A stretch of DNA of 64,000 nt from Sphingomonas ginsenosidivorax (GTDB lineage: Bacteria; Pseudomonadota; Alphaproteobacteria; Sphingomonadales; Sphingomonadaceae), in the NCBI RefSeq assembly GCF_007995065.1, contig NZ_VOQR01000001.1, forward strand, positions 1,553,001 to 1,617,000, read 5' to 3'. Below, piece after piece: positions 38,701 to 46,373 of the stretch. The notes under the pieces are model-generated. The model saw only the letters and a list, made by a program, of their open reading frames with translations. It made no database searches and had not been told where the DNA came from. Each line of letters opens with the position of its first letter. Position 1 is the first letter of the stretch. Made by a program: the position numbers and the translations under genes.

Positions 38701-38742
38701 GCCGCACAGACGTGCAGCGTTGGCGCGATTGAACGAGCGCAT
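35728..38742 (-). CDS. TonB-dependent outer-membrane receptor
   Basis: An outer-membrane active transporter of 1004 residues. It has a signal peptide (cleavage after AFAQ, about 32), a TonB box region near DDIVVTGSLF (52-61), a plug domain (about 65-175, SPVTVLTADNLAKAGITTAADA...LVDGLRSANFPI), and a large C-terminal beta-barrel that ends in FRAGANFKF with terminal Phe. The ligand is not evident. It lies downstream of the mdc operon on the same strand, with its own putative control palindromes in between, so a link to malonate is only a possibility. No anti-sigma or FecR genes are near. Confidence 0.93.
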   Translation of the reverse strand: MRSFNRANAARLCGGAAPLAILLSLSTAAFAQTAPAEPTVTPTDQAAEAAPDDIVVTGSLFRRTNTETPSPVTVLTADNLAKAGITTAADAIRSVSADSGGSIGVGFQSGFSAGGVAVSLRGLGVSSTLVLVDGLRSANFPINDDGHNAYVDLNSIPFSLIDRVEVLKDGASSTYGADAIGGVVNLILKKQFTGIAGTVEAGASSRGDAARQRANLTIGYGDYADKGFNVYLNGEFQQDGRVSNHSRGFPYNNRDLTSIGGNDNNGADNSLTTPTPNAVVVRTTQTDLNNPLSGGTALINTNYTTLNLANCLGGTYTQTGGANGVGCKHNIEDEYFQIAPFQRKYSFNGRISVRLADNVEGYLTGSYSNSYVSINNAPRGLRNTQPYGGAPGLASSNPGIVLPVYICTSGINCAIPGAPGRQLNPNNPYAAANAATPAQGAARIYYTFGDIDAGSDRTNEVYRFAGGLHGTVGDDWTWKVDGVYARDNLEIVQRGYLNIANTLNAINTGAYNFVNPSLNTQAVRDFVSPDKITPSHSEMYSLDAAITKQLFELPGGPLMVAIGGQVRRESLENNNQNAALDTWGLTTSSAFGKHTVSAGYFEIQAPVLNVLELNGSGRYDHYSEGFGRFSPKVGFKFTPIKQVALRGTYSQGFRAPTFAESGPRSQYAGFVTTQPPGNFCALHGGSATATNTCVTGGNPYNLSYSVGRGFVGNPDLKPETSRSFTGGIIVEPTSWFSATVDYYNVKKSNLIANGPLAGDAIVAYYRQSNLAAATAAVAAVGPGYSVNTVDGIDPAFPNALPRLLIINAPFVNVNFDKTSGLDFAAQARVPLGEGLRFTSRVEATYIIQYDRHTAQGVQKYAGTMGPYDLSSGNGTPAWRGNWQNTLDLGKLSLSATAYYVGKIKAVATDQGNLDTSCAAALYKSSQPGVPNDRFCYVKRFINVDLNATIAVNDDFSFFGNIGNVFGARAPIAPASYASSPNYLTTWHYAGLIGRTFRAGANFKF

Positions 38743-38850
38743 GGATTCTTCCCCGAAACATGGTGATGGTGGTCGATTGTCGTAAATCGAGCCGGACGCC
38801 CCCCGGCGGCCGATGTGCGTTTCTTGTGCGATGCGGCGAAGATTGTAAAT

Positions 38851-38901
38851 CAGATCGACAGTGATCTGTAATTATGTTGCGTACTGTAACCCATGCGCAA
38901 C
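38851..38901 (-). promoter_or_regulatory. palindromes upstream of the TonB receptor gene
   Basis: CAGATC-GACAGT-GATCTG (38851-38868) is a perfect 6-bp inverted repeat, and GTTGCG (38876-38881) pairs with CGCAAC (38896-38901). They lie 109 to 159 bases upstream of the receptor start within the mdcH-receptor gap. They are candidate operators; no regulator is known. Confidence 0.4.
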
Positions 38902-38923
38902 AATCGGTTTTTTGGCCGCAACC

Positions 38924-39835
38924 CTAGCGGGTGACCCAGGCGGCGACGCCCGCCATACCGCGGAAGTCGTCGACCGCGCGGACGTCCAGCAGCGGATAGG
39001 CGGAGCGCACCATGTCGGCGAGCGCCGTCCCGGGGCCGAGTTCGAGCACCCGGTCGACGCCGCGCTCGACCAGCGCGTCCAGCGTCGCGGCCCAGTCGAC
39101 CGTGGTGCATACCTGTGCCGCAAGCCCGGCGATCCCGCGGGCGCCCGTGACGATCGATGCGTCCGCCGCGCCGATCAGCGTGCGTCCCGGCGACGGCCGC
39201 CGCGGCTCGGACGCCTCCAGCGCGGCACGGAACGACGGGACCGCCGCCGACAGCCGTGGTGTGTGCGAGGCGACATGCACCGCGATGGGCCGCGCCGAGT
39301 GCGCGCCGCCCTCCAGCGCCGCCGCGCAGCAGCGCTCGACCGCGTCGCGCGCGCCGCCGATGACGAACAGCAACCCCGGATTGACGATCGCGATCGCGCA
39401 GTCGAAGCGATCGACGAGCGCCGCGACCCGGTCGCGCGGCAGGCCGCGGACGAAGCCCAGTCCGTCGTCTCGGCCGCCTGCCGCGTCCATCGCCTCGGCA
39501 CGGATGGCGGTCAGCCGCAGCGTCTGTTCGGCCGGCCAGAGCCCGGCGACACCCCAGGCCGTCATCTCGCCGACGCTGTACCCCGCGACCAGGAACGGCT
39601 CGGTCGGCGCAAGGCACGCGGCGGCAGCCAGTCCCCGCGCGACGCAGAGGATCTGGCTGGTCCGGTTCGCATAGAGCGCGGCGTCCCCGGCCGTTTCGAG
39701 GAACGCCTGGACGTCCTGCCCCAACGCCGCGCTCGCCGCCGCCAGGATCGGTGCCGCTGCCGGCGCGTCGGCAAAGAGTGCGAACATCTCGCGGCTCTGC
39801 CGGCCCTGCCCCGAACACAGCAGCGCCAGCGTCAT
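38924..39835 (-). CDS. mdcH: malonate decarboxylase subunit epsilon (malonyl-CoA:ACP transacylase)
   Basis: A 303-residue acyltransferase that loads a malonyl group from malonyl-CoA onto the decarboxylase acyl carrier protein to start its cycle. The nucleophile elbow is GYSVGE with Ser87, and the active-site His is around residue 191 in HVASHTPRL. The fold matches FabD/MdcH. Its ATG overlaps the stop of mdcB (ATGA). It is the last gene of the seven-gene mdc operon. Confidence 0.92.
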   Translation of the reverse strand: MTLALLCSGQGRQSREMFALFADAPAAAPILAAASAALGQDVQAFLETAGDAALYANRTSQILCVARGLAAAACLAPTEPFLVAGYSVGEMTAWGVAGLWPAEQTLRLTAIRAEAMDAAGGRDDGLGFVRGLPRDRVAALVDRFDCAIAIVNPGLLFVIGGARDAVERCCAAALEGGAHSARPIAVHVASHTPRLSAAVPSFRAALEASEPRRPSPGRTLIGAADASIVTGARGIAGLAAQVCTTVDWAATLDALVERGVDRVLELGPGTALADMVRSAYPLLDVRAVDDFRGMAGVAAWVTR

Positions 39836-40665
39836 GCGACGGCCTCGACGAACAGCGCCATCGCCAGCAGGTCGGCGCATCCGCCGGGGCTCAGCCGCCG
39901 GGCGGCGAAAGCGCGGTGGATCGCGATCGCGCGGTCGCGCCATCCCGGTGCCGCCACGCTTCCGGCGTCGAGGAAGCCACGCGCTTTTGCCTGGGCGAAG
40001 GCCAGCCCGTCGCTGCCACCGCGGTAGAGGAGGTTGGTGTCGTCCACCCCGACGATCAGCGCGAACAGCGCGTGCACGCGGTGCGCGTCGGGGTCCGCCG
40101 CCAGCCGCCGTCCTTCGGCGAGCGCGGGCAGCGCGATCCGGTACAACGACGGAAAGCCGCCCGCCGCTTCGGCCCGCGCACCGCCGGTCGCGTGACGGCG
40201 TGCGACCACGCTGCCATGGCTGTGCAGCGCGACCGGCCCCTGCCCGATCTCCCGGCCCCAGCGCCCCGCGACGATCGCGCCCAGCGTCCCGCCCGCGCCG
40301 TACCGCGCGCGGAACCCCGCCGCGGCGCACAGCAGCCCCATGCCGAAGATCGCGCCGCGATGCGTGTTCACGCCGCCGGTCGCTGCCATCATTGCGGCCT
40401 CTGCCTCGATCCCGATCGCGCGCAGCCGGCCCATCCCCGACCCCGCCGCACCCGCGCGTGCGAGCGCCGCGAACCAGGGCTCGAGCGTATCCGCGCTGCG
40501 GATCATCACGGCCGCGTCCATGTCGTCATGCGCGCCGCTGTCGACCGGGCTGACGAGGCCGGGCTTGGGATAGAGCGCGACCTCGGCCCTGAGGCCGTCG
40601 CTCGCCCGGCGCCCGATACCGTCGCAGTCGATCGCCGCCGCCACCGGGCACGCCAGCGCGCTCAC
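39832..40665 (-). CDS. mdcB: triphosphoribosyl-dephospho-CoA synthase
   Basis: Makes the prosthetic-group precursor 2'-(5''-triphosphoribosyl)-3'-dephospho-CoA from dephospho-CoA and ATP. The 277-residue product shows YPKPGLVSPVDSGAHDDMD, TGGVNTHRGAIFGMGLL and GVDDTNLLYRGG, all typical of CitG/MdcB. I chose the GTG at 40665 (VSALACPVAAAIDCDG), overlapping the mdcG stop as GTGA. The open frame upstream overlaps mdcG and is not conserved. Confidence 0.92.
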   Translation of the reverse strand: MSALACPVAAAIDCDGIGRRASDGLRAEVALYPKPGLVSPVDSGAHDDMDAAVMIRSADTLEPWFAALARAGAAGSGMGRLRAIGIEAEAAMMAATGGVNTHRGAIFGMGLLCAAAGFRARYGAGGTLGAIVAGRWGREIGQGPVALHSHGSVVARRHATGGARAEAAGGFPSLYRIALPALAEGRRLAADPDAHRVHALFALIVGVDDTNLLYRGGSDGLAFAQAKARGFLDAGSVAAPGWRDRAIAIHRAFAARRLSPGGCADLLAMALFVEAVA

Positions 40666-41294
40666 GCGAACAGGTCCGCGCGGGCGACCAGGCGGTTGCC
40701 CTCCATAGCCTTTGCGAGCACCCCGCGCGCATCCGACGCCCATTCGCGCCACTGCACGGCAAGACCCGCCGGCGTCACGATCTCACCGTCCAGCCGCATC
40801 GGCGCCTCCGCCTCGATTCCTCCCAGCGCCGCCGCCAGCCGCGCCGCGTGGTCGGCGGACGCGACCTGCCAGACGAGATCGAGGTCCGACCTCGCCGACA
40901 GATAGGGCAGGCCCGTCAGATACGACCAGGCCAAACTGCCGAAACACCGCGTCTCGGGATCGAGCGCGACCAGCGCCGCGATCGTCGGCTGCCATGCCGA
41001 CGGCGCTTCCCGCCCCGCCTCCGCGAGCAAGGGCGGCGGCGCATCGGACAGGATCGCATCCGGCGGGACGGCGACCGCGAGACGCTGCTTGCCGGACATC
41101 GGCGGCAACGGCAGCCCGAGCGGGACCAGCCCTGCGCCGTCGGGACATAGCGGGCGGCGCGCGATGAGCGGACGTCCCTTCGCCACCCAGTCGGCTACCG
41201 CCGGGATCGCCCGCAACGCCGGATGCGCGTCCAGTACCCCCGGCCAGCGCGCCGGATCGAGATAGACCAGCCGGTGCCGATCGAACCGCATCAT
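40662..41294 (-). CDS. mdcG: phosphoribosyl-dephospho-CoA transferase
   Basis: Attaches the prosthetic group made by MdcB to a serine of the carrier protein MdcC. The 210-residue product has the nucleotidyltransferase motif GSLAW (119-123) with Asp137 and Asp139 in RSDLDL, which are the likely metal ligands. It starts with two Met codons and overlaps mdcE by four bases. It is one of the tightly packed genes of the mdc operon. Confidence 0.92.
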   Translation of the reverse strand: MMRFDRHRLVYLDPARWPGVLDAHPALRAIPAVADWVAKGRPLIARRPLCPDGAGLVPLGLPLPPMSGKQRLAVAVPPDAILSDAPPPLLAEAGREAPSAWQPTIAALVALDPETRCFGSLAWSYLTGLPYLSARSDLDLVWQVASADHAARLAAALGGIEAEAPMRLDGEIVTPAGLAVQWREWASDARGVLAKAMEGNRLVARADLFA

Positions 41295-42004
41295 CCTTGC
41301 GCCGCGGTCGCAACCGCCCCGGCGATCCGCGCCGCGTTCGGCCGCCCGCCGCGGTCCGCGCCCAGCGCCGCACGATCGTCGCCTGCGCGAGGGGCGTCCA
41401 GCACCGCCTGCAACTGGTCCGCGAGGCTTGCCCGTGCATCCCAGACTGCCGCGATCCCGCCGACTCTGACCAGATTGTCGAGGCCGGGCGCGAACACCGG
41501 CGTGGTCTTCGCCTTCGCCTCGAGCACCTCGATCGGCAGCTTGGTCACGCGCGCCATCGAGGCGAGGTCCATCACTTCCGGGTGCGCGCCGGGCAGCGCG
41601 ACCAACGTCCCGCAGGCGAGCGCGGTCGCGATGAACGCGCCCGCCGCGCTGCCGCCATAGAGCAGCCCGATCGTGCGGTGCCCGTTCGCTTCCGCCAGCA
41701 GCAGCGACTTGGCGAGGTGCGCCAGATATTCGCTGAGCCCGAGCAGTTCGTCGCGCCGGCTCATCCGCTGGCTCGCGCTGTCGACGAGGAACAGGATCGG
41801 CGCGCCGTCGTCGCTCGACGCGATCTCCAGCACCGCGGCGGACAGCCGGATCGCCTGGTCGATCCCGATCGGCGCGCCCCCGGTCGCGCCGACGACATGG
41901 ACGATGCCGCCGCCGAACGGCGCGCGGCCGAATAGCAGGTCGCCATCGGTCGTGACGTCATGGCCGCCGGGAAACAGCGAATCGAGGATCTCAGCGGGCG
42001 TCAT
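41291..42004 (-). CDS. mdcE: biotin-independent malonate decarboxylase subunit gamma
   Basis: One half of the decarboxylase that removes CO2 from malonyl-ACP, forming acetyl-ACP. The 237-residue carboxyltransferase-like protein contains the oxyanion-forming GGSAAGAFIATAL region and PGAHPEVMDLASMARVTKLPIEVL. It overlaps mdcD by 14 bases. MdcD and MdcE form a complex similar to the two halves of carboxyltransferase in acetyl-CoA carboxylase. Confidence 0.93.
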   Translation of the reverse strand: MTPAEILDSLFPGGHDVTTDGDLLFGRAPFGGGIVHVVGATGGAPIGIDQAIRLSAAVLEIASSDDGAPILFLVDSASQRMSRRDELLGLSEYLAHLAKSLLLAEANGHRTIGLLYGGSAAGAFIATALACGTLVALPGAHPEVMDLASMARVTKLPIEVLEAKAKTTPVFAPGLDNLVRVGGIAAVWDARASLADQLQAVLDAPRAGDDRAALGADRGGRPNAARIAGAVATAAQG

Positions 42005-43013
42005 CGGCGCTCTCCCGGTACAGGGCGGCCAGGGCCGCGAAGGCGTCGGCGGGCATGTCGGGGATCGCCTTGGGGTCGTCGATGCCGAGCGCGCGCCAGA
42101 TGTCGGTCGCGTCGCCGAGGTCGCCGAACCGTGCGATCCGCCGTTCGAGCCGCGCCTGCTCGGCCGCCAGAGTAGCTAGATCGAGACCGGGTCGCTCCCC
42201 TCTCCCGTTCGCCCTGGGCGACGTCGAAGGGCCTTGCTCGATCGGTGGTGCTTCGACTTCGCTCGGCACGAACGGGAGGGGGGAGGCGTTCCGAACGGAC
42301 GCTGCCTCAGCCGGCCGCGCCAATGCCGCCGTGGTCGCGGCGCGGAAGGCCGCCGCATCGTCGTCGACGAAGACGTCCGCGCCGCCGATCAGCGTGCGGT
42401 GCTTGCCGCCCATCGTCCGCCAGACGAGCGCACGGTCGCGCGAATCGAATTCCTCGACGCCCTTGTTGGTCTCGATCACCTCGGGCCCGGTCACGCTGAT
42501 CCGGCCCTGTTCGGACACGATCAGCGTCGAGCAGCACCCCGCGATGAGCCCGCCGCCGCCGTAGCAGCCCGCGCGCCCGCCGATCAGCCCGACGACGCGG
42601 ACGCCGTCCAGCCGCGCCTCGACGATCGCGCGCATGATCTCGGCGATTGCGATCTCGCCCGCGTTCGCCTCCTGCAAGCGCACGCCGCCGGTGTCGAACG
42701 CGATGACCACATCGCGTGCCAGTGCCTTGGCCGCACGCAGCAGCCCGGTCAGCTTGGCGCCGTGGACCTCGCCGAAAGCGCCGCCCATGAAGCGGCCTTC
42801 CTGCGCGGCGACGAGGACGGGCGCGCCCTCGATCGTCCCGCTGCCGACGACGATGCCGTCGTCGAACTGTGCGGGCAAATCGAAGATGCCGAGATGCGGG
42901 CTGGTCTCGCGACATTCGGGCCCGACGAACTCGGTGAAGCTGCGCGGATCGACCAGCGCGGCGATCCGCTCGCGCGCGCCGGCCTCGTACCAGCTCTGGC
43001 GGATGTTGCTCAT
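41991..43013 (-). CDS. mdcD: biotin-independent malonate decarboxylase subunit beta, with repeat-derived insertion
   Basis: Partner of MdcE in malonyl-ACP decarboxylation. The 340-residue product has the crotonase-like carboxyltransferase fold, with FDTGGVRLQEANAGE, GGRAGCYGGGGLIAG and VTGPEVIETNKGVEEFDS. Typical MdcD proteins are about 280-290 residues. The excess falls around residues 240-280, where the peptide PLPFVPSEVEAPPIEQG is the translation of an intergenic repeat (R8). The conserved C-terminal region RIARFGDLGDATDIWRALGI resumes after it, so the reading frame is intact. The insertion is likely a surface linker. Confidence 0.92.
   Translation of the reverse strand: MSNIRQSWYEAGARERIAALVDPRSFTEFVGPECRETSPHLGIFDLPAQFDDGIVVGSGTIEGAPVLVAAQEGRFMGGAFGEVHGAKLTGLLRAAKALARDVVIAFDTGGVRLQEANAGEIAIAEIMRAIVEARLDGVRVVGLIGGRAGCYGGGGLIAGCCSTLIVSEQGRISVTGPEVIETNKGVEEFDSRDRALVWRTMGGKHRTLIGGADVFVDDDAAAFRAATTAALARPAEAASVRNASPLPFVPSEVEAPPIEQGPSTSPRANGRGERPGLDLATLAAEQARLERRIARFGDLGDATDIWRALGIDDPKAIPDMPADAFAALAALYRESADDAR
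42202..42278. repeat. paired inverted repeat R8 inside mdcD
   Basis: CTCCCGTTCG (42202-42211) and CGAACGGGAG (42269-42278) are inverted copies, with GTCGAAG and CTTCGAC arms inside, matching R4 at 18397. It lies fully within the mdcD coding region and is read through in frame. Confidence 0.85.
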
Positions 43014-43327
43014 GCCTCGGGCTCCTCGATCAGGCGGACGGCCTGCGCGAGCCGCAGCGACACCGTGTCGGGGCGCGCGCCGCCGTCGTTGATTGCGATC
43101 CGCAAGCCGCCTGCCGCGCGCCGGCCGACGAAATCGGCGACCACGGCGTCCCACAGGTCGCGAAAGCCGTGCGCCGCGGTGCTGATTTCGATCGCGCACC
43201 GATCGGGCGCGTCGCCGCGCTCGACCAGCACCTCGAGATTGCCCGACGCGACCACGCCGACCAGCGCCATCGCGCGCGTGCCGCCCGCCGGGACTGGCGC
43301 GGCGATATCGAAATGGAGAATTTCCAT
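43010..43327 (-). CDS. mdcC: malonate decarboxylase acyl carrier protein
   Basis: The 105-residue delta subunit that carries malonyl and acetyl groups. The serine that receives the phosphoribosyl-dephospho-CoA group is Ser28 in VVASGNLEVL, matching the VGSGDLEV motif of the family. It overlaps mdcD by four bases and follows mdcA by ten bases. Confidence 0.93.
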   Translation of the reverse strand: MEILHFDIAAPVPAGGTRAMALVGVVASGNLEVLVERGDAPDRCAIEISTAAHGFRDLWDAVVADFVGRRAAGGLRIAINDGGARPDTVSLRLAQAVRLIEEPEA

Positions 43328-43337
43328 GGGTCGTCTC

Positions 43338-44984
43338 CTACCAGTTCCGGAACCGGCTCGGCGGCCGGTACAGCCCGCCCGAAGCGAGCATGAGATCCTT
43401 GATCGATCGGGCGGCTAGCATGTTCCGGTTCGCGTCGAGCGGATCGATCCCCAAATCCTCGGGCCGCTGGATGATCTTCCGCGCGCGCAGCCGTTCGACC
43501 ATCGCCCTGTCGCGGCCGCGACCGATCTCGGTAAAGCCTGCGACGCCGCGGATCGCCTGTTCGCGCTCGTCGGCGCTCCGGCACAGCAGCAGGTTGGCGA
43601 TGCCTTCCTCGGTCACAATATGCGTCGTGTCGTCGGCGTAGACCATGATCGGCGCGAGATCGAGATCGAGTTTTTCGGCGAGTTCGAGCGCGCCCAGCTT
43701 CTCGACGAACAGCGGCGCATTGCCCTCGCCGAACGTCTCGCCGATCTGGACAACGAGCTTCCGGCCGCGCCGCAAGGGTGCCGCGGTGTCGGGATCGGCC
43801 TCCGCGCCCGCCTGCAACCACGGTTCGCTCGGATGCCGCCGCCCGCGCGCGTCCGAGCCCATGTTGGGCGCGCCGCCAAAGCCCGCGATGCGGTTCGCGG
43901 TGATCGTCGAGCTGTGCCCGGCAAGGTCGATCTGCAGCGTCGAACCGATGAACATGTCGCAGGCGTACAACCCCGCGGTCTGGCTGAACGCGCGGTTCGA
44001 GCGCAGCGACCCGTCGGGCCCGGTGAAGAAGATGTCGGGACGCGCGGCGAGGTAATCCTCCATCCCGACCTCCGAGCCGAAGCAATGGACCTGCTCGACC
44101 CACCCCGCCTCGATCGCGGGGATCAGCGTCGGGTGCGGGTTGAGCGCCCAGTGCGTGCAGATCTTGCCCTTCAGCCCGAGCTTCTCACCATAGGTCGGCA
44201 GCAGCAGCTCGATCGCCGCGGTGTTGAAGCCGATTCCGTGGTTCAGCCGGCGCACGCCGTAGGGCTGGTACAGCCCCTTGATCGCCATCATCGCGGTCAG
44301 GATCTGCGTCTCGGTCATCGCCACGGGGTCGCGCGTGAACAGCGGCTCGACATAGAAGGGCCGTCCCGCGTCGAGCACGAAATGGACCTGGTCGCCGGGG
44401 ATGTCGACGCGCGGCAGCGTATCGACGATCTCGCCGACCTGCGCGATCACCAGCCCGCTGCCGAAGCTCGTCGCCTCGACCACGGTCGGCGTGTCCTCGG
44501 TATTGGGGCCGGTGTAGAGATTGCCGTGGCGGTCCGCGCTGACCGCGGCGATCAGCGCGACCTGCGGCGTCAGGTCGACGAAATAGCGCGCGAACAGTTC
44601 GAGATAGGTGTGGATCGCGCCGAGCTCGATCTTGCCGCCGAACAGCATCTTCGCGATCCGCGCCGATTGCGGGCCCGAATAGGAGAAATCGAGCCGCTTC
44701 GCGATCCCGCTGTCGAACAGGTCGAGATGTTCGGGCAGCACGACGCCCGACTGTACCATGTGCAGGTCGTGGATCCGCGCCGGGTCCATCGCGGCTAGCC
44801 CCCTGGCCAGCACGTCCGCCTGCTTCTGGTTGTCGCCCTCGATGCAGACCCGGTCGCCGGGCCTCAGCACCGCTTCGAGAAAGTCGACAAGCGTTTCGGG
44901 ATCGACCAGCTTGCCGGTGGCAAAGCCCCGGCCCGCCGCGATCCGCTCCTCGCGCATCTGCTTGCGCGTATTCCATTGCCGCAC
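43338..44984 (-). CDS. mdcA: malonate decarboxylase subunit alpha (acetyl-S-ACP:malonate ACP transferase)
   Basis: Exchanges malonate for acetate on the carrier protein, keeping the cycle running. The 548-residue size matches MdcA. Conserved blocks include GDRVCIEGDNQKQADVLA, FGGKIELGAIHTYLELFARYF, RRLNHGIGFNTAAIELLLP and GFGGAPNMGSDARGRRH. I chose the GTG at 44984 (VRQWNTRKQ) because GGAG sits just upstream. The frame extends to 45017. It is the first gene of the minus-strand mdc operon, with the divergent madL across a 167-bp control region. Confidence 0.94.
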   Translation of the reverse strand: MRQWNTRKQMREERIAAGRGFATGKLVDPETLVDFLEAVLRPGDRVCIEGDNQKQADVLARGLAAMDPARIHDLHMVQSGVVLPEHLDLFDSGIAKRLDFSYSGPQSARIAKMLFGGKIELGAIHTYLELFARYFVDLTPQVALIAAVSADRHGNLYTGPNTEDTPTVVEATSFGSGLVIAQVGEIVDTLPRVDIPGDQVHFVLDAGRPFYVEPLFTRDPVAMTETQILTAMMAIKGLYQPYGVRRLNHGIGFNTAAIELLLPTYGEKLGLKGKICTHWALNPHPTLIPAIEAGWVEQVHCFGSEVGMEDYLAARPDIFFTGPDGSLRSNRAFSQTAGLYACDMFIGSTLQIDLAGHSSTITANRIAGFGGAPNMGSDARGRRHPSEPWLQAGAEADPDTAAPLRRGRKLVVQIGETFGEGNAPLFVEKLGALELAEKLDLDLAPIMVYADDTTHIVTEEGIANLLLCRSADEREQAIRGVAGFTEIGRGRDRAMVERLRARKIIQRPEDLGIDPLDANRNMLAARSIKDLMLASGGLYRPPSRFRNW

Positions 44985-45151
44985 GCATCGTCTCCTGACG
45001 GTCGTTCTTGTTGCCATCTTGTATTCTCTATTGCGCAGAAAGCAACCCTGTGCATACTTGAGGGACGATACGGCGTCAGACCGAATACATTGAGAGGATA
45101 TGCCATGCGCTGCTCCCTACCCGCCCGAAACCCCGCCCCGGAGCGCGGCGC
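44985..45151. promoter_or_regulatory. divergent control region between mdcA and madL
   Basis: This 167-bp A+T-richer spacer must hold promoters for both mdc and madLM transcripts. TGTATTC (45020-45026) and GAATACA (45083-45089) are inverted copies. ATACTTGAGGGACGATA and ATACATTGAGAGGATA are near-direct repeats at about 45054 and 45085. These are candidate sites for the GntR protein encoded at 46374. Not verified. Confidence 0.5.
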
Positions 45152-45595
45152 GTGATCGCCGGCGTCGCCCTGCTCGCGATCTGCACGCTTATCGGGCAGC
45201 TGCTCGGCGAAGGCCTTGGTGCGCTGCTCGGCGTGAAGGCCAATGTCGGCGGCGTCGGGATCGCGATGATCCTGCTGATCGTCGCGCGGATGTGGCTCAA
45301 GTCGCGCGGCCGCTATGTCGAGGGCGTCGCGCGCGGGATCGGCTTCTGGGGTGCGCTCTACATCCCGATCGTCGTCGCGATGGCCGCGCAGCAGGATGTC
45401 GTCGCCGCGGTCGAGGGCGGTCCGGTCGTGCTGATCGCGGGCGTCGGCGCGCTGCTGATCTGCTTCAGCGCGGTCGCCCTGATCAGCCGCCTGTCGGGCA
45501 CGACCGAGACGATGGACGAGATCGAGGCCCGCGAGGCGCGCGAAGCCGAGATGGCGATCGCCGCCGGATCCCCCGCCCCGATCACCGCGCGCTGA
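45152..45595 (+). CDS. madL: malonate transporter subunit MadL
   Basis: Small membrane subunit of the two-part malonate:Na+/H+ symporter. The 147-residue protein starts at GTG, has about four hydrophobic helices, and contains ICTLIGQLLGEGLGALLGVKANVGGVG at the N-terminus, typical of MadL. The C-terminal tail is charged (MDEIEAREAREAEMA). madM follows after 11 bases, so the two are co-transcribed. Confidence 0.92.
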   Translation: MIAGVALLAICTLIGQLLGEGLGALLGVKANVGGVGIAMILLIVARMWLKSRGRYVEGVARGIGFWGALYIPIVVAMAAQQDVVAAVEGGPVVLIAGVGALLICFSAVALISRLSGTTETMDEIEAREAREAEMAIAAGSPAPITAR

Positions 45596-45606
45596 GGACC
45601 GGACCC

Positions 45607-46371
45607 ATGGACATGATCACCAAAGTCCTCACCGCCAACGCGCTGCTCACCGCCTTCGCGGTCGTCGGCATCGTCATGTGGCTGTCGAACATCCTCTCCG
45701 CAAAGTTGACCATGGGCCGCGTCCATGGCTCCGCGATCGCGATCCTGATCGGCCTCGTGCTCGCCTTCTGGGGCGGCATCGCGACCGGCGGGCACAAGGG
45801 GCTCGCCGACCTGCCGATGCTCGCCGGAATCGGGCTGATGGGCGGTGCGATGCTGCGCGACTTCGCGATCGTCGCCACCGCGTGCGAGGTCGATGTCGAA
45901 CAGGCCAAGAAGGCCGGGCTGATCGGCGTCGTCGCGCTTCTGCTCGGCACCGTGCTGCCGTTCATCGTCGGCGTGCTCGTCGCCGCGGCCTTCGGCTATA
46001 CCGATGCGGTGTCGATGACGACGATCGGCGCGGGCGCGGTCACCTATATCGTCGGCCCGGTCACCGGTGCCGCGATCGGCGCGAGCTCGCCCGTGATCGC
46101 GCTGTCGATCGCGACCGGGGTGTTCAAGGCGGTGATGGTGATGGTCGGGACCCCGCTCGTCGCCGGGCTGATCGGGCTCAACAACCCGCGCAGCGCGATG
46201 GTGTTCGGCGGGCTGATGGGCACCGTCAGCGGAGTCTCGGGCGGGCTCGCCGCGACCGACCGCCGCCTCGTGCCTTACGGCGCGCTCACGGCCACGTTCC
46301 ACACAGGGCTCGGCTGCCTCGTCGCACCGTCAATCCTTTACTTGATCGTGCGCGCGATCGTAGGAAGCTGA
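45607..46371 (+). CDS. madM: malonate transporter subunit MadM
   Basis: Larger membrane subunit of MadLM, 254 residues with about eight predicted helices. Conserved blocks include MWLSNILSAKLTMGRVHGSAIAI, AGIGLMGGAMLRDFAIVATA and GAGAVTYIVGPVTGAAIGASS. It imports malonate for the Mdc enzyme. The start ATG is preceded by a GAGGAC sequence. The GntR gene begins two bases after the stop. Confidence 0.94.
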   Translation: MDMITKVLTANALLTAFAVVGIVMWLSNILSAKLTMGRVHGSAIAILIGLVLAFWGGIATGGHKGLADLPMLAGIGLMGGAMLRDFAIVATACEVDVEQAKKAGLIGVVALLLGTVLPFIVGVLVAAAFGYTDAVSMTTIGAGAVTYIVGPVTGAAIGASSPVIALSIATGVFKAVMVMVGTPLVAGLIGLNNPRSAMVFGGLMGTVSGVSGGLAATDRRLVPYGALTATFHTGLGCLVAPSILYLIVRAIVGS

Positions 46372-46373
46372 CC

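Noticed and set aside
35608..38766. 1052-residue open frame opposite the TonB receptor gene
   Set aside because: Same GC-skew artefact; the receptor on the minus strand has signal peptide, plug and barrel features.
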